Shown here one piece after another: positions 37,601-48,290 of a stretch of 64,000 bases of DNA. The notes beneath the pieces were generated by a model. The model saw only the letters and a list, made by a program, of their open reading frames with translations, made no database searches and was not told where the DNA came from. Every line of letters starts with the position of its first letter. Within the stretch, counting starts at the first letter, position 1. The stretch lies in the NCBI RefSeq assembly GCF_910592395.1, contig NC_088318.1, positions 12,896,349 to 12,960,348 of the forward strand, written 5' to 3'. Source of the DNA: Lineus longissimus. Its lineage: Eukaryota > Nemertea > Pilidiophora > Heteronemertea > Lineidae. The translations under genes and the position numbers were made by a program.

Positions 37601-40600
37601 TCCTGCGAACGCTAACGAGGTCGAAAAATCTGGTATCTTTATTTTCCTTGGCCACCAGTAAATACAATGAACACACCACGGCGCATCCCTTTAAGGCCAG
37701 GTCCAGGACAGTGATAGTGATTCCGCGTCATGTCGACCAGGCACGTTAGTCGTGGCATCACTGTTGTTGTATGCCGGGGTTGTAAGTTCAAGAAATTACT
37801 GCACAAGGTGGGCATGCTCGCACGGCATTCGTCTTAGTAATGATAGTGAGGCTCATACTCCCATCTAATTTTGTGGTTTCTTATCTAGTAAACTGACTGC
37901 CTCATGGATAAAATGGAGTTTGGACTAGATATCGTCTTTGTAGCATTCGGTATTGTTGGAGCTATTATCATAATGGGTGGCTACTGTCTAATTCGCAGAC
38001 AGTTAAACGGCGGTACCTGTAAGTTTACATGATGTTGTCGTTTTTAGATTCTTTTTGGTTACATGTTTTTCTCAGTCAAACATCACAACAGCAACATAAT
38101 AGCAGTAGTTGAAACATTTCAACAGATGATGTACAGAAAGGGTGATGTGAATATAGATGGATATTAAATGCCTTTGCTTCAGTTTTTATTGAGGCGGCGT
38201 GGTACTGGTTAAAGCATTTGCCAATCTTGATTTCCCGATACATAATGAACGTCGTCTGCAAAAGCAAATAAAGGTTATGACTGTGAGAAAGACGGAATAC
38301 CAAAATTATTCCAAAATGTTCTGAACTTCCGCCTTGCTAATTCCAAGAAACGCGATTTTGGTAAGCCATCCTGTTCGCACGATTCATTGGATATGGAACA
38401 CACAAGGTATAGGAGTAAAAGGCAACTCACTGTATCAGATATTCGACGGATGCAATAAACGATGCTAAAAAGAGAAGTGATATATAGTGATTATTTCGGT
38501 CCCCTCATGGGCTATATCTAGGCGTGTTGTAGGTGATGTGAATGCAGTTGGTGTTCGTGGATTTAGCAGTTCAATGAATAACATAACATACATGGAGAGC
38601 AAATGATCACCATCACACCGATGTGCCAATGATTAACATAAAACCTAACTTTTTTCTTGTCTTTTGTTCTAAACATCGAAAATCTGATGATACATTATAG
38701 CTGAACGTTTTATAACTCCTTTTTTGTGGTTTCTTATCCAGTAAGCAGACCACCGCATAGACACAATGAACTTCTTCGATGGACTAAAGATTTTCTTCAT
38801 AGCATCGAGCATTGTTGGAGCTATCATCCTAATCGGTTGCTGTTGTAGCCTCCGCTGCCAACTTAACGGCGGAACATGTAAGTTCGACTGGTGTTGTCAT
38901 ATTTTGAATATTATTTTAGTTAATTCCCAGTCTGACTACACCTTCGCAAAGAAAAAATACTACTTGCCAAGTGTCAAGTGTCAACAAAATACTTACTACT
39001 AGCCAGGTTGGAAAAAAATCAGCTTAACCATGATGTACGGACATATTCCCATGCCAATAAAGATTATAATTTGAACAAGAAAGAATATGGCTATCATCGA
39101 AACTGCGCTCAATATCATTTCAAAGTCGCACCCTGATCTTCAGGCCATTTACACTTGTTATTTCACCTGAAAACGTGTTTACATCTGAAAAATATTGATC
39201 AATATTCCCCACTGACTCTGAGTGACCAAACCTTGCTGTAACAGCCTGTCAACAAAATAGCCAAGGTGAAAAGGTTAAGCTTACGTCTGCGAATGCAAAT
39301 ATCAAATGAAGATAATGATTGGGCATTGGGGCAATAATGATTATGGTAATGGACGCTGTTCCAAAGTACATCCTATCTTCGAGACATTTGGTGTCACTCG
39401 TACCTCCCTTCAAAAGTCGAAATGTGTTGGAGGGGAGGCGGTGTCTTCATATCGTAATCAGTATCAGTTCACTGGAGGAGTTATGAAATACATGCAGACC
39501 TTCTAAGATTTATTGCATAAGGTGGCCAACATGGGATGCGAAATGTGATGCGCCCTACCACTGCCTTTACGGGAGTCGCCTACTCCCATTTCTCATCATG
39601 CGTTTATGTTATTGCATTCGAAGAATTAATAGTAAGTTACTGAAAATAGAGTTCAATATCTAAATGTACTTTCAATTGCATTCGCAAATTTGAAAACTGT
39701 ACAACAGCCACGTCGTCTACGAAGGTAAATAAACGTTATGAAAGGGCATCCGTGACGCGGCCTTTCGGATAACATCCTCGGCGCAATTGCAGAAGCTCTC
39801 ATTAAATTAAAGTATCTCTTAACTGGATAAGAAACTACAAGGAGTTGAGATTCAGCTTACTAGAAAATCTTCGATGGATCCAAAAACGACAGGAAAATGG
39901 TGTATACGTGACTGGGATATAGTGGTCATTTTATGCATGGCCTGTCTGACAGACCACAGGTACATGAAGATCAACACGTTTTATTCCGTTCGTTGAAGAT
40001 TTGATAGTAATAGTTGCTAACAACTGCTGTATCTTGTGATTTTGTATTCAGTCAACTGACGTAGACAAAATGAGCCTCTGGGAGATTGGAACGATTATCT
40101 TCGCAGTATCCAGTATTGGTGGAGTTATGCTCCTACTATGTTTCTTTATTTGCTTCCTCAGACGAAGAAACGGCAGTTCATGTAAGTTCGCGTTATCGGT
40201 ATGTTGTCGAGTATATCATTTCCATGTGCGTGTAGCTATTTCCTAATCTGACTAAATGCTATGCCAATGACAGCTATGTAGAAGAAAACAAGAGAAGTTT
40301 CAATTTCAGCTTAAATGTTCAACCGTCACGTCGTCCACGAAGGCAAAAATAAAGTCTATGATTGCGAGCATGAACTCCCCGGGTCCATCGTTGAGGTCCA
40401 TGCGGCAGTCAGCATTCACGGCGTTATATGAATGTAACTTATCAAATCTTCGACATCTTACCACATAACAATAAGTTCAATAAGAGGTAAAGAGTCTCGG
40501 AGCCTTGTGTATCAAGGTGATAGGGGGATGAAATAAACGGCAAGAAATGTATATAGGAGTAGGACTCCGTCTGGCTTATGTCATCTCGCGCTCCGTGTGA

Positions 40601-42007
40601 CGCCATGCTGTTGAGGTGAAGTCGTGCTTCTTTTTTCTCAGAAATTGGATTCGTCATGGATTTGTTGTTATTAGGCGCTTTACAACTCCTGTTTTTTTTT
40701 GTGATTCCATATCAAGTAATCTGACTGCAGCATAGAATGGACGTCTTCGAAAGGGTGATGATTTTCTTCGCTGTGCCCATCATTGTGGGAGTAATGCTCT
40801 CAATTTGCTGCTTTGTTTGTCTTCGCAGACGCTGTGACAGTAAGTTGAAATGTTTAACTTCTCTTGATATGGAATTTTGCTTGCGCATGAACATTTTATT
40901 GTGCTCCAAACTGGGATGCTTTATTTGCCTTCGCAGACAACACGGTCATGATATAACGATAATTTTCAACTTATCTCCTTTTGACATGACAGGACTGCAT
41001 TGGTCCAGCTACTGACAAAACACAAAAACCCTCGAAGCCGCATGTTTGCGGATATTTTAAGCGGGAAAAGGTGTAGGAATGTAGAGCAGGGTTACGATGT
41101 GATTTTTGGCCTGTTGGTTGACTCGCTTGAAGCGAACTGGTATCTTTGCAACGTCTTCACGGTAGGACCGTGAGGTCATTCGTGTTTTCTCGGGGGGGGG
41201 GTTGAGAAAAAAATGTCCGGGAGGATTAGAGAAAATGGTGAAGATCACTCAGTTTGTAAGACCAAGGAGATTACGACCTAAAACAGCAGTCGACCTGTTG
41301 GTGTAGAAGAGTTACATTGTGTATTCTTTTGTTGAAACAGCCTTGCATTTTTAGGGAATGACTCCGTTTCTGAGGCCTCCAACCCAGAGGTTGTCAAGCC
41401 TCCACCAACCTACGAAGAGGTGGTCGGGTCGAATAACTTTCCCGTACGCCAGGATGGGGCGGCTAGTAATGGCTACACCATGAACGTTGCTACGATTGGA
41501 AACCTACAGGTACTTTTTGTATTCTGCGGCGGTGCAACATATTTTGGTTAAGGGATGCAGCATCTTATTTTGTTAATGCGATGTTTAAAACTATCACTTT
41601 GGTGCGGTTGCAGCCTAGCCACTACAACTGCCCGACATTTCGCTACCTGCCCACAGCTCCGACCAGCAACAGCGCCACTTGTCGATTTTATCGTTGATAA
41701 GCATCCATGTACTCTCTCTCTTTGACAGATGCAGGTACAACAGCCACCATCCTACGACAGTTTATCTGCAGTGACTACGGGACTGTCAGCACAACCAACC
41801 ACGCCAGAAAACACGTCCAGCAATCCGCCCAACCCTGCAGACAATCAAACCGAGACACGAGCCGAACCCAGTGTTGCTGAAACCCCACAGCCAACGAGCG
41901 GTGCTCCGGACTCGCCGGACGGAATCTGCGCTGTGACAATGCCGCCATCCTGCTCTGACCAAGTCCCATTAGCTGAACAGGAACAGGGGTCCGCACTGCC
42001 AGTTTAG
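34547..42007 (+). CDS. PPxY-tailed single-pass membrane protein with a tandem array of alternative transmembrane exons (5' end not found)
   Basis: Eight homologous variable exons (V1-V8, 34.5-40.84 kb) precede two shared exons (41355-41509, 41729-42007). Seven of the eight end in gtaagt donors at phase 1, matching the phase-1 acceptor of the first shared exon. The shared exons join at phase 0. A V6 transcript would encode 181 aa: a short acidic/neutral N-terminus, one helix of about 22 residues, a Cys/Arg juxtamembrane cluster and a Pro/Ser/Thr/Glu-rich tail with PPTY and PPSY. Positive-inside charge predicts N-out, C-in topology. PPxY motifs bind WW domains, notably of Nedd4-family ubiquitin ligases. 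The C-terminal ALPV fits a class II PDZ ligand. I do not recognise an orthologue. Overall layout resembles Shisa, WBP1 or NDFIP-like adaptors without clear homology. Roles are inferred; exon structure is read from the sequence. Confidence 0.75.
34740..34929 (+). pseudogene. Variable exon V2, probably degenerate
   Basis: After acceptor cttatccag, ATG at 34774 opens MGFHFYSFRMILCSAFIIGG and a helix like the other copies. The frame then diverges before the basic cluster, and the donor position (34904-34912 region) reads aaaaca instead of gtaagt. In the shifted frame the cluster survives as CQHARRGD and runs on to 35094. It is either a dead unit or a private-tail variant. Confidence 0.5.
35376..35452 (-). 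pseudogene. tRNA-Glu(TTC)-like sequence, likely tRNA pseudogene or SINE head
   Basis: On the minus strand there is a D-arm/A-box (tggttcaacgg), an anticodon arm ctgga-CTTTCGA-tctgg with anticodon TTC (35416-35414), and a B-box ggttcgactct. The acceptor halves do not pair and the T-stem has an extra base, so a functional tRNA is unlikely. It sits between V2 and V3 of the exon array. Confidence 0.6.
35993..36140 (+). CDS. Variable exon V3 (alternative membrane anchor)
   Basis: Acceptor ttttttatccag, then ATGs at 36014 and 36026 in frame (MTNSMAYYNFGRY), helix FIIAISVGGVILIFVILIC and basic RKFCRRRDGT, then gtaagt at phase 1. The junction codon with the shared exon gives Arg. Confidence 0.7.
36971..37106 (+). 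CDS. Variable exon V4 (alternative membrane anchor)
   Basis: Acceptor acttatccag, a 24-nt leader starting with taa, ATG at 36995, MALNVRGIAIATSVLGGFIL then LILIRYFCLRSGRNGSA, then gtaagt at phase 1. If the donor is skipped the frame stays open to a stop at 37339. Confidence 0.72.
37889..38018 (+). CDS. Variable exon V5 (alternative membrane anchor)
   Basis: Acceptor ttcttatctag, then in-frame ATGs at 37904 and 37913: MDKMEFGLDIVFVAFGIVGA, IIIMGGYCLIRRQLNGGT, then gtaagt at phase 1 (junction codon Trp). Confidence 0.72.
38742..38877 (+). CDS. Variable exon V6 (alternative membrane anchor)
   Basis: Acceptor ttcttatccag, a 24-nt leader, ATG at 38766, MNFFDGLKIFFIASSIVGAI then ILIGCCCSLRCQLNGGT, then gtaagt at phase 1. 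It is closest to V5 (shared IVGAII and QLNGGT). The CCC cluster at the inner face is a plausible palmitoylation site. Confidence 0.73.
40052..40181 (+). CDS. Variable exon V7 (alternative membrane anchor)
   Basis: Acceptor tttgtattcag, an 18-nt leader, ATG at 40070, MSLWEIGTIIFAVSSIGGVM then LLLCFFICFLRRRNGSS, then gtaagt at phase 1. Confidence 0.73.
40717..40839 (+). CDS. Variable exon V8 (alternative membrane anchor nearest the shared exons)
   Basis: Weaker acceptor atatcaag, ATG at 40737, MDVFERVMIFFAVPIIVGVM then LSICCFVCLRRRCD, then gtaagt at phase 1. A truncated extra copy of the helix end (GCFICLRRQHGHD) follows at about 40910-40950 without a donor. Confidence 0.72.
41355..41509 (+). 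CDS. Shared cytoplasmic exon C1 with first PPxY motif
   Basis: Phase-1 acceptor gcatttttag, then NDSVSEASNPEVVKPPPTYE, EVVGSNNFPVRQDGA and so on to GNLQ, with a gtactt donor at phase 0. PPTY is a WW-domain ligand and is preceded by a PEST-like stretch. Confidence 0.82.
41729..42007 (+). CDS. Shared terminal coding exon C2 with second PPxY motif
   Basis: Acceptor ctctttgacag, then MQVQQPPSYDSLSAVTTG... for 92 codons rich in Pro, Ser, Thr, Glu and Gln, ending EQGSALPV and TAG. PPSY is the second WW ligand. Low-complexity composition and clean phase-0 joining to C1 support it. Confidence 0.85.
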   Translation: MQVQQPPSYDSLSAVTTGLSAQPTTPENTSSNPPNPADNQTETRAEPSVAETPQPTSGAPDSPDGICAVTMPPSCSDQVPLAEQEQGSALPV

Positions 42008-42891
42008 GAGAAAAGGAACAACTTTCGGAAGCCGAAGCAAACCTCTGACACGTGCACTCGCTCCCTCTATATATATATATATATATTGGTAAAAACATTT
42101 CTTCAACGCGAGTACGTACTGAAAACATTTTACGGAGTCCACTCTTATATTCACCCGCTTAAGTATTGGAGTAAAAACGTGTTCGATTGGACTATTCACA
42201 TGTGAAGACACTTTTCTTAATATTGTACAACCATTCTTAGCCACGGATGAACGTTCAATGAGACAATAGTATCACAACTGTATGGAAGTACAGCTGCAGC
42301 AGTTTGCCTGTTATACTTCGCCCATACTTATAAAGTTTGATGCTAACAAATCCTATCAAAACAACTGAGGCTCAAGCACCAACCAACCTCGACAGTCTCA
42401 TCCATGGTTGTGACGACAAGGACGGTTTCGCTAACACAGGCTCTACAAATTAATATATAGCATTCGGATTCACAGGCATTAATTTCGTGTTAAATTATTT
42501 TTAGATGTAATTATTGTACATGTATGAGCAATTTATTCTTATCTAACCAGTATTATTAATTTTTCATCTGATGTCGTGTCACATTTTCCTGCCTGGTTAA
42601 ATTTTATAACTTTCCCGGGGTAAATTTGATCACTCTTTGTTTTTGTAATTATGATATTAAGGTAAGCGAATTTGGACGCTTTCTCAAAATTACTGTAAAA
42701 TACTGATAATCGTTCGATGAGGTGTATTGGATGTCGATGGATTGATGACATTGATAATGGCAGGAAGTCATGTGACCTGACGTCATCACGTTCTCCTCTG
42801 ACACCTCCCTTGAAGGAACAACCTGATTGCGCCCCTTAACGTAGGATTGTCGTGATATTATCATTACTAGAACTATTTTAATTGATTGATT

Positions 42892-42930
42892 TGTTGATTG
42901 ATTATTTATTTATTTATTTATTTATTTATA
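42892..42930. repeat. (TTTA)n microsatellite
   Basis: About eight tetranucleotide copies following several gattgatt words. Confidence 0.9.
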
Positions 42931-43104
42931 ACCTGGTAGGCTTAATATCGTTGACACTGAGTCAGTTCTGCGGACGTCAAAATGAGTAAAGTGATTTCGT
43001 TTAAATGAACACATGACTTTACTGTGATAAATTTCTATTAGTGTTGTATTTTATGATTTTGCTTCGTTTTGATGTTTATAATTCAACGTCCGGCTCAGAT
43101 ATTA

Positions 43105-43262
43105 AGGACTGACTGACCGTCTCAATATTGTCACAACCTCCGCACTAAAGAGCACAGATTGAGTGTCATTGGTTGAATGACTGACAGTCTTGATATTGTC
43201 ACAACCTCCTCAATATAGAGCATGGATTGAGTGTCATTGGTTGACTGACTGACCGTCTGAGG
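43105..43262. repeat. ~73-bp tandem duplication
   Basis: Two copies sharing gactgac(c/a)gtct, atattgtcacaacctcc and attgagtgtcattggttga, then a partial third start. Confidence 0.8.
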
Positions 43263-43740
43263 TTTTGCAACTGGCGGACTACGAACATGTTTCTTTATTT
43301 TAGTCGGCACCGAGAATAGTAACCTATAACCGGATATGTATTGTAAGGGGACATCAAATAGAGGAGGTACTTCATTATGTTACACCAGGAAGGTTCCGCT
43401 CGTGGCATTCATCAAACTACAGTACATGTACTAGTATCTATAAGGATACGACGTCGGTAATTTCAGGAAACTCCGAAAGGAGTTAACTTGAACTTTTTCT
43501 TGCTTAGTTCGAAGTCTCCCTAAGATGGTCTTGACACACCGTATGTATAAAATTCAATAAACTATTTTGATAAAGGGTTTGTTGTTACGTTGAGCTAATG
43601 ACCCATGTGCTCAGGTTGAAACCTTTCAGGTCAAGATGCCGAGAGAGCTAGCTCCAGGCTACCCCAGTTTCGGCCATACCCGTGATGATAAACATATTCT
43701 TGTCTCCAAGTAAACATTCAATCTAATGTACAGTGCCTCT

Positions 43741-46070
43741 ATGGACTTTTCTGAGACATCATGTGTAAAGCAAAGCAGATTACAGCCGTGCAGCGTGCTA
43801 GGTTGTGATTATGTCTTCATGACGGGCACTTGATTTAGAAGGCTTTATGCTGAATAGATCCTTTTCTGGACGACTCGTAGAAGCTGAGATGGTACAAATG
43901 TATGTCAAACTGGCTGCATTGTAGAAATGTTGTGATAATGTGGCTTCATACGGCCAACTGATGCGTGACCTAGGTTGTGACAATGTCTTCATGTCGACCG
44001 AGTCGTGGTGATGACTACGATTGTAACTTCGTTATGTCTTTAATTGCACTAGGTCAAATATACAGGTGGAATATCAATAAAGAAACATTCGTCAATTAGA
44101 TTGCTGATTGTGACCGTAGGAGTCCGACCCCTCCATTTTTTCTATAGGGCTTCTGCGGCCATGGTCAAGAATGTGGCTTGTTTTGCACTTTTTGAGTAGG
44201 ATGATCATTCCCAGCATCTGAGCCCCACCCTTCAATTTCATTACTACCTGGTGTTTCGTTACTACCTCATGGCAGTTGATGTTTGCTTCTTCAAGTCTGG
44301 TTACTCTAAGTTTAAATACATGTATTGATTGCGGTTCTGAACTGAGGGGCGGGGAACTTGTATAGTTGTATAGCCCTCGATTGCCTGTGGCGTGATAGTT
44401 GATTAAACCTATAGTTTTGACGCGCATGATCTCAGCTCGGGGCAAAAATTAATTTTTCCAATCGCATAATATATGAAAATTGGAAATATCACAGTCGGTC
44501 AAGCAAGAAAAGATCACTTTAAAAAAATGTCACCGTTTTTTCAGATTATGTTTAGTGTCAAAATCATGAACATCACACTGCATCACACCAACCGGAAGAC
44601 ACGGTCGACCCCCACGAGCATCCTTCCGCACTTGGGACCATCATATTGTCGAAGAGGTAAAAATTTCGAACGCTGATGGAGCTATCGTTTGCGGCATCGA
44701 CGACAGTTTTCGACAGTGTTCGCAACCCTTACGAAGGGCTATACCAACGACGGTTAATGTATCTTCTGAAAATTCCCCGATTCCTCTTATGACCACACCT
44801 CAATAAAAAGCCACAGAAATAGCAAGATCTGGCAACTGATCATAGACATTTATTGATACCTACCTGGATACGGTTGAGGCTGCAGCGGAAGCGTTTCTCA
44901 CGATATTGATCAGATTATGAGCCACACCTATACGGCACATGATGTATGACTACAGCGCTCCCGGCGATACGCGATTGTCTCGTTTCGAAGTTCCAGTATT
45001 AATTGTATATGTACCTTTTGACCTCCTTGTGATGTTTCCCCAGAATACCACAATGAAAGCAAAATACATCCCACTCCTAAGGGTGTATGCAACAAATTTG
45101 ACCCAAACCAACAGATCTTTAATTGGTAATTAAAGTAAAAAAATCCTCATGTACCTTAGGACTCGCACTGTTTTTCAATGACTAGAAGACAAGAAATTAT
45201 ATGGCCAGAAGTCAATAGTGAAGAAACTTAATCAAGCATTTGAGATCATACGAGACAGTTGATTCGAACATGAATGGTACATGAGAGCAAGACTGTGACA
45301 TTGTCTTTTTGTCAACACTTTGTCGCTCTATATAGCCTTTTCTGTTCTCTGTTTTGCAAGGAAGATTGTAACAGTATGTCTTACTGATAGGTTGTGACTA
45401 TGTCTCCATGTGTGGCCCTTTGTTTACGAGGCCTTATAAATCCTTTCTGAGACATCATGCGTAAAGCAAGGCAGATTACAGCAGTAGGTTGTGATCATGT
45501 CTTCATGTCGGGCACTTGATTCAGAAGTCCATGGATGCTGTTGAAGGTGTGAGGCTGGGGGAATCCGCAATCATGGTCCATAATCCGCCTCCCTTTTCAG
45601 GTGGTAGCCTTAAATCTGCCAACGATGCGCCTGGAAATATGATGGGATGTCAGAAATTTGACAGGTATCATAAAAAAGCGCCATGGGATCGTATCATGAT
45701 TTCAAGCTGCCACAAGATGCGACAAATCGAAATATCGAGGGGTAATCGCACTAAAAGAAAGGGACATCCTTCTGTAAAGTGGCTCAGGTGCCGTCACCCG
45801 CGAGTTGAGCATATTATATAAACAATATAGACATCAGTAAAGAGGCGCCTCTCCTGCTCCGTCTCCAGGAGCCCAAGGAAGTTATATATCTTCTCTAGAT
45901 TATGATGACGTCCGTTCGTCGAACCTTGGTTTGAAAATCTTTTTTATAGATTCTTTTCTGAGACATCCTGTATAGTAAGGCACCAGTATGTCTTCCTGAT
46001 GCGACAGAGCTAGGTTGTGACAATATCTTCATGCTTTTTGACGAGGTCTTCATGTAGGCTCCTTAATGCT
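43741..46070. repeat. Dispersed repeat family around taggttgtga(c/t)(a/t)atgtctt
   Basis: Copies near 43741-43830, 43970-43995, 45385-45530 and 46005-46060 share ttttctgagacatcatg, gtaaagca(a/g)(a/g)gcagattac and gtcttcatg. No coding exon is recognisable in 43.6-46.6 kb. Confidence 0.6.
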
Positions 46071-46960
46071 CTACAGATACTTTTCTGCGAAAGGACAATG
46101 TCACAACCAACTCAACGTCGCTTCTGGCGCATGGCCTACCATTTTATGGGCCCGTTGTTCAAGCCAAGAGAATGCCTGGCGAACAGAATTTCCGGGCAAC
46201 AAAGCATTTTTTTCTTGTGCTTTTGATCTGTGAGCTATTGATCATCATAGCCTCTAGAATCGTCAGAATACAACAGGGTCGGACTTTTTCCAAGGTGACA
46301 ATTTCTCCTTCTACACCGGGATGGTAAGAATATCATTTGTGTCATGTAAGATTAATAAAATTGAAATAGATAAACATTAATTAAATAAACCAATTTTAAA
46401 TTAGGTAATGATAAAAACGATTTTTCTGTTTTTTGTTGTTTTGTCCCAAAATTATTCTGTAGTATAGCCCCCCCCCCCCCCGAAGATGTCGTCATCACAA
46501 TGCTCGTCTGACCACGAGGAGGCTTTTACCGGCGGCAGCTTTAAAATTTCGAACCCCGGTATATCATTCGATTTCACGTTTTATTTCTCAAATAAAGACA
46601 TCTTTGGGCGGTAAGATCGTGAAAAAGATAGCACAGCACGTACTGGTTCTGATTTGAATGCGTTTCCTTCGGTATCGAGTGAATATAAACGATTTTTGTT
46701 CAGGTGTGCAAAAAATATTGACGGCGGCTTTGTGGCAAAATGGACGCATATTTGCAGCCCCGAAAAACATCAATTCTGCGTTCCACCGGCTTCACCAAGT
46801 TACACAAGCATTGTTTTTGTTTTCTATGTGTAATTTCATGTCGAATAATCTAGAGTGAGCGGGTGTTAACGGTATATTTGTGTGAAAATCGTCTTCAAAC
46901 TGTTCGTCTGTGTTAAGATAGTTCAATACATTGTACATCGTACATTGTTTCATCGTCCTT

Positions 46961-46990
46961 CGCGCATGCGCGAAAAGCACGTGCTTTTGT
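46961..46990. promoter_or_regulatory. NRF1-type site followed by a CACGTG E-box palindrome
   Basis: cgcgcatgcgcg matches the NRF1 consensus YGCGCAYGCGCR, and aaaagcacgtgctttt is a 16-bp perfect palindrome centred on CACGTG. About 90 bp downstream lies ggccaccATG (47065), a good Kozak context. Its short frame meets a gtaaat donor-like site after six codons. This is a possible plus-strand promoter of an unidentified unit. Confidence 0.4.
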
Positions 46991-47699
46991 GCGGTGTGCG
47001 GTACAGGGTGTGGTGTGTGGTTTGCGGGTGTGTGTGGCGGCGGGGGGGGGGGTACCCCGGCCACCATGTGCTTCTTCGCAAATGTAAATTACATATACTT
47101 TGTTCCCTATGCTGGGACAATGTGATGAGCTAAAAGTTTAGATGTATGTCCCTACAGGAAAGGCCAATGTCTCAACCTTAAAGAAAGATTTCTGGGTTGC
47201 AACCTCAGATGTCCCTCCAAAACAGGACAAAGAAGGCTAAAAATGATTCTCTGAGTTTGATCCCCAAACTCAAAACCTCAAAGTAGACCTGGAATGTTGT
47301 TCCAAAATAGGACGGAATTATAAAATGAAAATAGAGCTCACAGTTGAAACCTCAAATGTGCCTGAGCCAGAAGATGACAGTGTCATAAGCTCACAATGCA
47401 TCTAAGAGATGAGACTTCGAATCTCTCAACCTCAAAATAGATCTCACAAAAGGTGTCTCTCCAGAATAGGACAATAAGCTTACAATACATTTTGTAGTTG
47501 AGACCTGTATGTCCCCCCAGAATAGGATAATGATATAAGCTGTAGGACCTGGCGTCACAATTGTCTCCTAAGCCTGAAAGACCTGGCTATGTAACCATGG
47601 AGCAACTGCTCCATTATGTAACAGAGGTGACAAAAAACATATATAAGCTCACAATACCTGTCGAGTTGAGACCGCCAATGTCACAACTTCAAAATAGAA

Positions 47700-48290
47700 G
47701 TGAGTTTAGACCTTAGACGTGTTCCTCCAAGAAAGGGCACTGTTATAAGCTCAACATAGATCTCTGAGTTGAGACCTCAGACGTGTCCCTCCAAGAAAGG
47801 GCACTGTTATAAGCTCGACATAGATCTCTGAGTTGAGACCTCAGACGTGTCCCTCCAAGAAAGGACACTGTTATAAGCTCGACATAGATCTCTGAGTTGA
47901 GACCTCAGACGTGTCCCTCCAAGAAAGGACACTGTTATAAGCTCGACATAGATCTCCGAGTTGAGACCTCAGACGTGTCCCTCCAAGAAAGGGCACTGTT
48001 ATAAGCTGGACATAGATCTCTGAGTTGAGACCTCAGACGTGTCCCTCCAAGAAAGGACACTGTTATAAGCTCGACATAGATCTCCGAGTTGAGACCTCAG
48101 ACGTGTCCCTCCAAGAAAGGGCACTGTTATAAGCTGGACATAGATCTCTGAGTTGAGACCTCAGACGTGTCCCTCCAAGAAAGGACACTGTTATAAGCTC
48201 GACATAGATCTCCGAGTTGAGACCTCAGACGTGTCCCTCCAAGAAAGGGCACTGTTATAAGCTCGACGTAGATCTCTGAGTTGAGACCTG
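47700..48290 (+). repeat. 64-bp tandem repeat, 9 copies, each able to form two hairpins
   Basis: Each unit contains tctgag-ttgagac-ctcaga (stem 6, loop 7) and gtgtcc-ctccaagaaa-ggacac (stem 6, loop 10), then tgttataagctcgacat. Five copies have gggcac instead of ggacac, which keeps pairing through a G-U pair. Later copies alternate, giving a 128-bp higher-order repeat. Degenerate relatives extend left to about 47.15 kb. Confidence 0.93.

Larger units (their letters stand above)
42008..43580 (+). other. Probable 3' UTR of the PPxY gene
   Basis: AT-rich sequence with a (ta) run at 42068-42086 and a (ttta) microsatellite, leading to AATAAA at 43556-43561. A second AATAAA lies near 44078. Confidence 0.45.
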
